Below are positions 8,064-13,024 of a stretch of DNA of 13,024 nucleotides, piece by piece (positions within the stretch are counted from its first letter, which is position 1; every line of letters begins with the position of its first letter). The notes beneath the pieces are model-generated. The model did no database searches. It was not told where the DNA came from and worked only from the letters and a program-made list of their open reading frames with translations. Source of the DNA: Verrucomicrobiota bacterium. Its GTDB lineage: Bacteria > Verrucomicrobiota > Verrucomicrobiia > Chthoniobacterales > UBA10450. The DNA lies in assembly GCA_003218815.1 (NCBI GenBank), contig QHON01000039.1, positions 1-13,024 on the forward strand. The letters run 5' to 3'. The translations under genes were made by a program, and so were the position numbers.

Positions 8064-9398
8064 ATGCGTGACGATTATCTTGAAGAGTATTATTCTTTCC
8101 TGCGGTTTCCGAGTGTTTCGACCGACGACGAATACAAGGAAAAGCTGGTGGAGTGCGCTCGATGGCTGGTGCAAAAACTTACCAGCATTGGTTTGGAAAC
8201 ACAGCTTGTTCCCACGCGGGGGCACCCGATCGTTTGGGCGCGCAATAAACATCAGCCCGGGCGTCGCACCGTTTTGATCTACGGACATTACGATGTGCAG
8301 CCGCCGGATCCTTTGGAGCTTTGGGATTCGCCGCCATTCGAGCCTGTGCTCAAGAACGGATACGTCTTTGCTCGCGGTGCGACAGACAACAAAGGACAAA
8401 TCCTTTCTCATATCCTCGGGATTCAAGAAACTATCGAACAAAGTGGCGATCTGCCCGTAAATCTGCATCTGGTGATCGAGGGTGAAGAAGAAATCGGCAG
8501 CGCGAACCTCGGCGGTTTTCTGAACGAAAATCGCGATGCACTGAAAAGCGACGTGGCGGTGGTTTCCGATACCGGAATGATCGAGCGCGGCATACCAACA
8601 CTGAGCTACGGCTTGCGCGGAGTGACTGCCCTGGAGATCAAGGTGACCGGACCGAAAATGGATTTGCACTCCGGCGTTTTTGGAGGCGCCGTTGCGAATC
8701 CGATCACGGTGCTCGCGCAACTACTCGCGACGCTCCATGATCGCGAAGGCCGTGTGACAGTCGCGGGATTCTATGATCGCGTTAAACCGTTGGAGAATTG
8801 GGAACGCGAAGCATGGCGCAAGCTCCCGATCGATGGCGACAAACTGATTTTGAAGGAAACGGGCGTGCCGGAACTGTTCGGCGAAGCCGGTTACAATTCC
8901 GTGGAGCGCATCTGGGCGCGTCCCACCGCGGAGATCAATGGAATCGGCGGCGGTTACCAAGGGAAAGGCACAAAGACTGTGATTGCCAGTCACGCGATAG
9001 CGAAGCTGACCTTCCGTCTCGTTCCGGAGCAGGAAGGCGATGAAATTCTGAAACTGGCAAAGGCACATTTGCGAAAGAATCTGCCCAAAGGTGTCACAAT
9101 GGAAATCACCGACGGCCACAGCGGCCCGTGGTATCTTACTGACCCGCATTCACTGATCGGTGAGGCGGCCCAGCGCGCGTTGCGCAAGGCTTTCAACCAC
9201 AACGTCGCGCTCATTCGTGAAGGCGGCAGCATCCCGATCGTCTCTGAGTTCCGTGGCATCCTGGGCGTTGAAACGCTCCTCATGGGCCTCGCTCTCGCTG
9301 ACTGTCGCGCGCATTCACCCAATGAGAATTTCCCTCTCGAAAACCTCGAGGGCGGGATCCGGTTAAACAAAGCCATCCTTCAGGAACTCGCCAGCTGA
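8064..9398 (+). CDS. M20 family metallopeptidase (dipeptidase)
   Basis: Zinc-dependent exopeptidase of the M20 (ArgE/DapE/carnosinase) group, likely cytoplasmic and splitting dipeptides or related amides; there is no signal peptide. All catalytic positions of the family are visible in 444 residues: H75-x-D77 in YGHYDVQPPDP, bridging D108 in ARGATDNKG, the general-base and metal glutamates E142-E143 in EGEEEIGS, D169 in VVSDTGM, the dimerisation-domain His202 in DLHSGVFGG, and the metal His417 in AHSPNENF. The length and the PPDP and HSGVFGG motifs point to the CNDP-like dipeptidase branch rather than DapE or ArgE. The start at 8064 gives the usual short N-terminal helix. It lies 32 bases after the permease and 23 before the NlpC/P60 gene, so co-transcription is likely. 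Actual substrate unknown. Confidence 0.93.
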   Translation: MRDDYLEEYYSFLRFPSVSTDDEYKEKLVECARWLVQKLTSIGLETQLVPTRGHPIVWARNKHQPGRRTVLIYGHYDVQPPDPLELWDSPPFEPVLKNGYVFARGATDNKGQILSHILGIQETIEQSGDLPVNLHLVIEGEEEIGSANLGGFLNENRDALKSDVAVVSDTGMIERGIPTLSYGLRGVTALEIKVTGPKMDLHSGVFGGAVANPITVLAQLLATLHDREGRVTVAGFYDRVKPLENWEREAWRKLPIDGDKLILKETGVPELFGEAGYNSVERIWARPTAEINGIGGGYQGKGTKTVIASHAIAKLTFRLVPEQEGDEILKLAKAHLRKNLPKGVTMEITDGHSGPWYLTDPHSLIGEAAQRALRKAFNHNVALIREGGSIPIVSEFRGILGVETLLMGLALADCRAHSPNENFPLENLEGGIRLNKAILQELAS

Positions 9399-9421
9399 TT
9401 CTTGTTTCCGAGATTGAGACG

Positions 9422-10405
9422 ATGCTTCGAGTCTTTCTGATCATTGCAATCTTTTTCGGGACAATCATTGCGCCGGGCGCGGCTGAAGAATCGCTCGGCA
9501 CAAAAATTAAAAAGCTTCTTCAAGCAACGCCGACGCCTACTCCGACGCGAAAACAACGCAAACGCATAGCAAAAAAATCTACACCGACCCCATCGCCCAG
9601 CGCTTCGCCCAAACGGAAGAAGACGTCACCGACTCCGTCTCCGAGTCCAACACCGGCAACGAAGTCAAAACGAAAAAAGAGATCTCCGACTCCAGCGCCG
9701 AGGGAATCCCCATCTCCGTCCGCGACTGCCCCACCTGAGGAAACGACCACGCCGACTCCAAGCGTGACACAGACTCCAACAGAAACTCCACAACCGCGTC
9801 CCACACCTTCACCGATTCCGGAAAAAAAGGGGGCCCCGAATGCTACCATTTCGCCTGATGAAATTAGCGGATATGACGGTTATCCTCCGAAAATCCGCCA
9901 GATCGTCGAGTACGGTCTCGATCTGACAAAGCGAAATCTCAATTACATCTATGGCTCGGCAGACCCCTCGGCCGGCGGCATGGATTGCTCCGGTTTTATT
10001 TATTATGTGCTTCAGCAAAACGGGTTCATCAATGTGCCGCGGGATTCAAGTCAGCAATACGTCTGGGTGCGGAAGGCGGGAAATTTTCACGCGGTTTTGA
10101 GTCGGCACGAAGATTCGTTCGAGCTCGATGCGCTCAAGCCGGGTGATCTGCTCTTCTGGACCGGCACCTACAAGATCGATCGCGACCCGCCTATCACGCA
10201 TACGATGATCTATTTGGGACGCGAAAAAGGAACCAAAAAGCGCATCATGGTGGGGGCAAGTGATGGTCGCACCTACGATGGGAAACAGCGTTTTGGCGTC
10301 AGCATCTTCGATTTCAAATTGCCACCGCCACCCAACAGCGGCGATGCCAAGCTCAGTCCGGTCTTTGTTGGCTACGGACGAATCCCCGGTTCAATCGGGG
10401 ATTAA
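9422..10405 (+). CDS. Secreted NlpC/P60 family hydrolase with a Pro/Thr/Ser/Lys-rich linker
   Basis: Exported cysteine peptidase of the NlpC/P60 class, which typically cuts the gamma-D-Glu to diaminopimelate bond of peptidoglycan stem peptides. Residues 1-21 look like a signal peptide (hydrophobic MLRVFLIIAIFFGTIIAPGAA, likely cut near APGAA). Residues about 35-139 are low-complexity TP/SP/PT repeats broken by three basic blocks (RKQRKR, KRKK, KSKRKKR). The catalytic domain follows: the nucleophile is C189 in MDCSGFIYY, and H260 in THTMIYLG is the expected catalytic histidine; NVPRDSSQQ is another family block. The 327-residue length is mostly linker plus a single domain. There is no SH3 or LysM wall-binding domain, so the cationic linker may serve for wall or membrane contact (inference). 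Third gene of the cluster, with a hairpin over its stop codon. Confidence 0.92.
   Translation: MLRVFLIIAIFFGTIIAPGAAEESLGTKIKKLLQATPTPTPTRKQRKRIAKKSTPTPSPSASPKRKKTSPTPSPSPTPATKSKRKKRSPTPAPRESPSPSATAPPEETTTPTPSVTQTPTETPQPRPTPSPIPEKKGAPNATISPDEISGYDGYPPKIRQIVEYGLDLTKRNLNYIYGSADPSAGGMDCSGFIYYVLQQNGFINVPRDSSQQYVWVRKAGNFHAVLSRHEDSFELDALKPGDLLFWTGTYKIDRDPPITHTMIYLGREKGTKKRIMVGASDGRTYDGKQRFGVSIFDFKLPPPPNSGDAKLSPVFVGYGRIPGSIGD
10381..10403 (+). terminator. Hairpin at the end of the permease-dipeptidase-NlpC/P60 cluster
   Basis: AATCCCCG pairs perfectly with CGGGGATT across the 7-base loop GTTCAAT. The stem covers the last codons and first base of the TAA stop of the NlpC/P60 gene. Only a short AAGCTTT follows, so the U tract is weak. 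It sits between convergent genes with just 3 bases between their stop codons, a sensible place for termination. Confidence 0.45.
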
Positions 10406-10408
10406 GCT

Positions 10409-10600
10409 TTACTGCTCGTCCTGCAGTTCGGGCGGATTCGGCGAGTGCTTGATGGCTGCCGCAGGTGTCGGATGAGTCGGAAGCTGCTGAGCGTACCACT
10501 GATGTCTCACCAGCGCGGCCGCGATTAACGCCAACACGACGAGCACGATGACGCGTTGTTCGCTCTTGGAGAGAACCAAAATCTCGGTCAGTCGTTTCAT
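10409..10600 (-). CDS. Small single-helix membrane protein coupled to queC
   Basis: Predicted 63-residue protein that I do not recognise with certainty. It has a short charged N-terminus (MKRLTEILVLSKSEQR), one strong membrane helix (about 17-32, VIVLVVLALIAAALV), then a Pro-rich hydrophilic tail of about 30 residues. Its ATG overlaps the queC stop as ATGA, repeating the queF/queC junction, which argues that it is a real, translationally coupled gene. The pattern of basic start, Ser-Glu-Gln-Arg, then a hydrophobic run resembles the membrane anchor preceding helix-hairpin-helix domains in ComEA-like proteins, but no such domain follows, so it could be a truncated relative. It ends 3 bases from the convergent NlpC/P60 stop. 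No function can be assigned. Confidence 0.6.
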   Translation of the reverse strand: MKRLTEILVLSKSEQRVIVLVVLALIAAALVRHQWYAQQLPTHPTPAAAIKHSPNPPELQDEQ

Positions 10601-11283
10601 TTGTTCGCGTAACGAATTGGATCTTCTACTCCGGCTTCGCGAAAACCTTTGAGTCGGAAGAGACAGGAATCACAGTTGCCGCAAGCTAGACCATCCGGCG
10701 ACGGGTCGTAACAACTGTGTGTAAGCGAAAGATCGACATCAAGCTCAAGCGCTTTGTGGATGATCTCTGCTTTCGAAAACTTGATCAGCGGTGCGTGAAG
10801 GCGAAAATGTGCGCCTTTGACCCCGGCTTTGGTTCCAAGGTTAGCGAGGGTTTCAAATGCCGCGATAAACGCCGGCCGGCAATCCGGATATCCGCTATAA
10901 TCAATCGCATTCGCTCCGATAAAGATGTCGGTCGATCCAATTGTCTCCGCCAACGCCAGCGCGTGCGAAAGGAAGATCGTGTTGCGAGCGGGAACGTACG
11001 TGATCGGAATTCCACCTCCAATTTCTGTTTCCGATCGCTTTTTCGGTACACCGACATCGTCTGTGAGGGCGGAACCGCCGAAGATGCGCAGGTCGATCTT
11101 TGCAACGCGAAGTTCCTTCGCGCCTAACGAGTTGGCGACGCGGCGAGCTGCTTCCATTTCGATCCGGTGACGCTGGCCATAATCGAATGAGAGTGCGTAC
11201 GCTTCATAGCCTTCCGCGATCGTGATCGCCAGCGTGGTTGTCGAATCAAGGCCGCCGCTGAGAAGAACGACCGCGCGCTTCAT
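10597..11283 (-). CDS. queC: 7-cyano-7-deazaguanine synthase QueC
   Basis: ATP-dependent enzyme that converts 7-carboxy-7-deazaguanine and ammonia to preQ0, the step before QueF in tRNA queuosine synthesis. The 228 residues are the usual length. The N-terminal PP-loop SGGLDST (9-15) binds ATP, FDYGQRHR follows, and the C-terminal zinc site is complete with cysteines at 191 (HSCYDP), 201, 204 and 207 (CGNCDSC). GANAIDYSGYPDCRP is a further family block. The start at 11283 overlaps the queF stop by ATGA, and its own stop overlaps the start of the small membrane protein the same way, so three genes are read as one coupled unit. No clear Shine-Dalgarno sequence, consistent with coupling. Confidence 0.97.
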   Translation of the reverse strand: MKRAVVLLSGGLDSTTTLAITIAEGYEAYALSFDYGQRHRIEMEAARRVANSLGAKELRVAKIDLRIFGGSALTDDVGVPKKRSETEIGGGIPITYVPARNTIFLSHALALAETIGSTDIFIGANAIDYSGYPDCRPAFIAAFETLANLGTKAGVKGAHFRLHAPLIKFSKAEIIHKALELDVDLSLTHSCYDPSPDGLACGNCDSCLFRLKGFREAGVEDPIRYANK

Positions 11284-11729
11284 CGGCCGTCGCGGCCTAT
11301 CTTTTTCTCGCGAATATTTTTGTCCGGATACTCAGCGCGCACCGTGAGTGCGATTCCGCCGCGTGCGGAGAACTGCGCGGTTACGACTGCCTCACGCGGC
11401 GCGCAGGCTTTTACGAAATCATCCAGAATACGATTCGTGACCGCCTCATTAAATGCGCGCTCATTCCGGTATGAGGCGAGATAAAACTTGAGCGATTTAC
11501 TTTCGACGCAGGAGCGGTCCGGCACGTAATCGATGTCGATCCTGGCAAAATCAGCCTGGCCAGTAATCGGACAAAGCGACGTGAAATCATCCGTTTCGAA
11601 GTGAATCCAATAATTGCGTCGCGTCGGATTTGGAAATGTTTCCAACGATGCTTCCGCAGGCGAGGCCGGCGGTTTCGCCTCGCTGCGTCCCAGCAAAGTT
11701 AATCGATGGCTCGGTTTAATCTTGGCCAC
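11280..11729 (-). CDS. queF: PreQ1 synthase (NADPH-dependent nitrile reductase) QueF, short type
   Basis: Reduces the nitrile of preQ0 to the aminomethyl of preQ1 with NADPH, directly after QueC. At 149 residues it is the short single-domain (YkvM-like) form. The thioimide-forming cysteine is C53 in SLCPITGQADF and the acid/base aspartate is D60. The QueF signature ESKSLKFYLASYRNE covers 76-90, and the substrate-binding glutamate is E95. The preceding residue, often His (FHE in E. coli), is Asn94 here. The coding start is unsure: there is no ATG, and the first usable codon is GTG at 11729, without a Shine-Dalgarno sequence. The first 28 residues are not conserved in the family, so the true start may be further in. 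First gene of the queF-queC unit; no convincing preQ1 riboswitch upstream. Confidence 0.95.
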   Translation of the reverse strand: MAKIKPSHRLTLLGRSEAKPPASPAEASLETFPNPTRRNYWIHFETDDFTSLCPITGQADFARIDIDYVPDRSCVESKSLKFYLASYRNERAFNEAVTNRILDDFVKACAPREAVVTAQFSARGGIALTVRAEYPDKNIREKKIGRDGR

Positions 11730-11758
11730 GCCGAAACTTAGCGTTCGTCAGCAACGCT

Positions 11759-11932
11759 TCAATTCAAACATGGAGGGACGGAATCCAAACGAGTCGTGGT
11801 CGGGCCGGGACCTGCGCGCCGGACGGAATGGTCACCCGCACGAATCCGCATGCGGCGTGCGGCTTGAGTTTTAGCAAACTTTAGCAAACTGAGAACCTCA
11901 TCGGCAGTTAATTCATCCGATAGGTTTTTCAT
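11759..11932 (-). pseudogene. Possible eroded N-terminal fragment of a tyrosine recombinase
   Basis: A 57-codon reading frame from ATG 11932 to TGA 11761-11759. Its start, DELTADEVLSLLKFAK, resembles the lead-in of tyrosine-recombinase catalytic domains (LTxDEVxxLLxAA...). Further on, Met28, Ala32, His35 and Arg38 keep the spacing of the MILLAYRHGLR motif that carries the first catalytic arginine, and RLDSV follows like RLDDV. The rest is not alignable by eye and the frame ends far too early. No ribosome site; an in-frame TAA directly precedes the ATG. It could be chance; if real, it is a remnant of an inserted or degraded integrase gene. Confidence 0.28.
11871..11890. repeat. Perfect 10-bp tandem repeat
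   Basis: TTAGCAAACT occurs twice head to tail. It lies within the non-coding spacer between queF and the DUF6572-like gene, inside the possible recombinase remnant. A 10-bp palindrome CCGCATGCGG (11846-11855) lies close by. No function is evident. Confidence 0.6.
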
Positions 11933-11995
11933 TTAGTTGAGAATTGACGGTAGAGGATTGAGAAGTGTTACATCAAAAGACAAACCGCAAAAACC

Positions 11996-12000
11996 AAGGA
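11996..12000 (+). promoter_or_regulatory. Ribosome binding site that decides the GTG start of the DUF6572-like gene
   Basis: AAGGA lies 10 bases before the GTG at 12011. No ATG or TTG start occurs in frame upstream before a stop codon (TAG at 11951), so this site supports GTG as the start. Confidence 0.5.
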
Positions 12001-12010
12001 TCGGACGGGC

Positions 12011-12316
12011 GTGATCGATGTAATCGCGCACGACACGAAGGCGGGTGAAGTCGTGCTCGTCATGAACGAGGCTGATGCCTGGGACGGTTCGGATGCGCGA
12101 TTGGTCGCTTTACAGGAGCGGTTCAACGCCTACGCTTCATTTTTGCTCGACGGCGAAATGGCCGAAGCGCATCCGGAACTTGTCGGCAAACCTGCGCGTA
12201 TTGAAGTTCGTTGCGCGCATATGCCCGACCCGCGCGCTCTCGAGGTGCTCGGCATGATTCACGATCAGCTTGCGTTTCAGGACATCAAAATGGAAGTGGT
12301 TGTCAAAGATCGATAG
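12011..12316 (+). CDS. DUF6572-like domain protein of unknown function
   Basis: A 101-residue soluble protein. The layout of an opening VIDVIAHD-type strand, VVLVMNEADAWDG, a helix around LQERFNAYASFLLDGEM, and a closing strand with EVVVKDR agrees with my memory of the DUF6572 family (small proteins of about 100 residues with a Trp-Asp/Asp-Gly motif and an LQEKLNAY helix). No catalytic residues are known for the family and I assign no function. There is no signal peptide or membrane helix. The start is GTG. It is a lone plus-strand gene between minus-strand units, convergent with apt (24 bases between stops). A TTGACG at 11944-11949 upstream could be a -35 element, but no good -10 is seen at normal spacing. 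Confidence 0.75.
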   Translation: MIDVIAHDTKAGEVVLVMNEADAWDGSDARLVALQERFNAYASFLLDGEMAEAHPELVGKPARIEVRCAHMPDPRALEVLGMIHDQLAFQDIKMEVVVKDR

Positions 12317-12337
12317 GGCGCTACGGCCCGTCGCGCC
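12317..12337. terminator. Possible bidirectional hairpin between convergent genes
   Basis: GGCGC (12317-12321) pairs with GCGCC (12333-12337). Inside, ACG (12323-12325) pairs with CGT (12329-12331) after one T/C mismatch. It fills the 24-base gap between the DUF6572-like stop and the apt stop. On the plus strand GATTTAATATTTG follows, a weak U-rich tail; on the minus strand there is none. Position is the main support. Confidence 0.42.
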
Positions 12338-12340
12338 GAT

Positions 12341-12871
12341 TTAATATTTGAGAAATGAAACTACGGGTGTCGGCTCGAGTTGTTTGCGGCCATGAAGGAA
12401 TTCGAGTTCAATTAAAAACTGCGCTTCGAGAAGTTGTCCGCCGACTTTACGAATGAGCGCGGTCGCCGCAGCAGAAGTGCCGCCCGTCGCCAGCAAATCA
12501 TCTACCAGCACAATTCGCTCCCCGGGCATCATGGCGTCAACGTGCATCTCCATCTCGGCTTCCCCGTACTCGAGTGAGTACTTCGCAATTTCAGTCTTGT
12601 AGGGCAATTTTCCGCGCTTCCGAATCGGAACAAACCCGACCCCGAGCTCATATGCGACGGTTGATCCAAAAAGAAATCCGCGCGCGTCAATCCCCACGAT
12701 TTTATCGATGTTTTTTCCGCGGCACTGGTCCAAAAAGAGATCGATCGACGCGCGGAACAATGCGTGGTCGCTCAAGATCGGCGTGATATCTTTGAAAACG
12801 ATTCCCTTTTTCGGAAAATCAGAAACATCGCGCACGCCCGCGCGCAATTTGTCGACCGAATCTGCCATCAT
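12341..12871 (-). CDS. apt: Adenine phosphoribosyltransferase
   Basis: Purine-salvage enzyme that joins adenine to PRPP to give AMP and pyrophosphate in the cytoplasm. The 176 residues match the family. Visible features are the N-terminal DFPKKGIVFKDITPIL block (18-33), which is diagnostic of Apt against other phosphoribosyltransferases, the GIDARGFLFG block (60-69) that contributes to substrate binding, RKRGKLPYKT (84-93), and the PRPP-binding motif VLVDDLLATGGT (121-132). Two ATG codons stand together at the start; 12871 and 12868 are equally possible and neither has a Shine-Dalgarno sequence. It lies 24 bases after the end of a membrane protein gene and may be co-transcribed with it. The stop faces the DUF6572-like gene. 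Confidence 0.97.
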   Translation of the reverse strand: MMADSVDKLRAGVRDVSDFPKKGIVFKDITPILSDHALFRASIDLFLDQCRGKNIDKIVGIDARGFLFGSTVAYELGVGFVPIRKRGKLPYKTEIAKYSLEYGEAEMEMHVDAMMPGERIVLVDDLLATGGTSAAATALIRKVGGQLLEAQFLIELEFLHGRKQLEPTPVVSFLKY

Positions 12872-12895
12872 CGCGCGTCAATTATCAGCTTCAGG

Positions 12896-13024
12896 CTACA
12901 TTTTGACCGGTGCCGACTTGGGTTTGTAAACAAAAAAGGTGACGAGGCCGAGCAGGATTGTTTGCAAGATGCCAGCAAAGAACCATTTGGCGGCGATCGA
13001 TCCCGGCATAGGAACGACGACATA
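12896..13024 (-). CDS. C-terminal end of an unidentified membrane protein (partial)
   Basis: Reading frame open from the right edge to TAG at 12898-12896, giving the last 42 residues. They contain one membrane helix (about AGILQTILLGLVTFFVY) and a short basic tail KPKSAPVKM, so this C-terminus is probably cytoplasmic. The frame is chosen for its hydrophobic pattern and its position 24 bases upstream of apt in the same direction. The fragment is too short to name a family. Confidence 0.6.
   Translation of the reverse strand, partial: YVVVPMPGSIAAKWFFAGILQTILLGLVTFFVYKPKSAPVKM

Noticed and set aside
8019..8720. A 233-codon minus-strand frame opposite the M20 peptidase
   Set aside because: Antisense to a gene with every family motif intact; no recognisable protein features.
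9525..9800. CRISPR array or true tandem repeat in the Pro/Thr/Ser-rich region
   Set aside because: The repeats are short codon-level patterns without constant repeat and spacer lengths; they encode a protein linker.
9520..9849. Minus-strand Gly/Val-rich frame opposite the NlpC/P60 linker
   Set aside because: It is the complement of the TP/SP-repeat coding sequence; the Gly-Val repeats arise from the same base pattern.
11891..11932. A preQ1 riboswitch upstream of queF (a GAGGTTCTCAG stretch followed by A-rich sequence)
   Set aside because: The start recalls the preQ1-I aptamer, but the matching C-rich strand and the A-rich pseudoknot tail are missing, and it lies about 160 bases from the queF start.

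Overview
The window is a chromosomal stretch of housekeeping genes from a moderately GC-rich bacterium. The gene content and protein flavour fit a soil Verrucomicrobiota (Chthoniobacterales / Spartobacteria-like): many genes lack a clear Shine-Dalgarno sequence, and the E1-alpha, SMC and queF-queC proteins look like that group. This placement is an inference from recognition, not a computed result. I see no intact insertion sequence, phage, CRISPR array, rRNA or tRNA gene. I also see no convincing new multi-gene system; the unusual points are small-scale.

Layout. (1) Positions 1-2500, minus strand: a 2-oxo acid dehydrogenase operon in the order E1-alpha, E1-beta, E2, with E2 running off the left edge. 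E1-alpha and E1-beta overlap by ATGA, and E2 starts 6 bases after E1-beta stops. (2) Positions 2597-6388, minus strand: a full-length chromosome-condensation ATPase SMC, separated from the E1-alpha gene by a 96-base gap with a perfect 7-bp palindromic hairpin. (3) Positions 6389-6696: a divergent intergenic region with regulatory sequence and a tRNA-3'-end-like scrap. (4) Positions 6697-10405, plus strand: a compact three-gene cluster of APC-family amino-acid permease, M20 metallopeptidase (dipeptidase) and secreted NlpC/P60 hydrolase, ending in a hairpin at the last stop codon. (5) Positions 10409-11729, minus strand: queF, queC and a small one-helix membrane protein, joined by two successive ATGA overlaps. 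(6) Positions 11730-12010: a spacer with a short reading frame that faintly resembles the start of a tyrosine recombinase. (7) Positions 12011-12316, plus strand: a small DUF6572-like protein. (8) Positions 12341-13024, minus strand: apt, preceded by the C-terminal end of an unidentified membrane protein cut by the right edge.

How the genes work together. E1-alpha/E1-beta/E2 form one oxidative decarboxylation complex; its E3 (dihydrolipoamide dehydrogenase) is not in view. QueC makes preQ0 and QueF reduces it to preQ1, two consecutive steps of tRNA queuosine synthesis; QueD and QueE are not in view. The permease, dipeptidase and NlpC/P60 genes could together liberate, import and degrade small peptides, perhaps from peptidoglycan, but that link is inference from gene order. 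SMC and Apt are stand-alone housekeeping functions.
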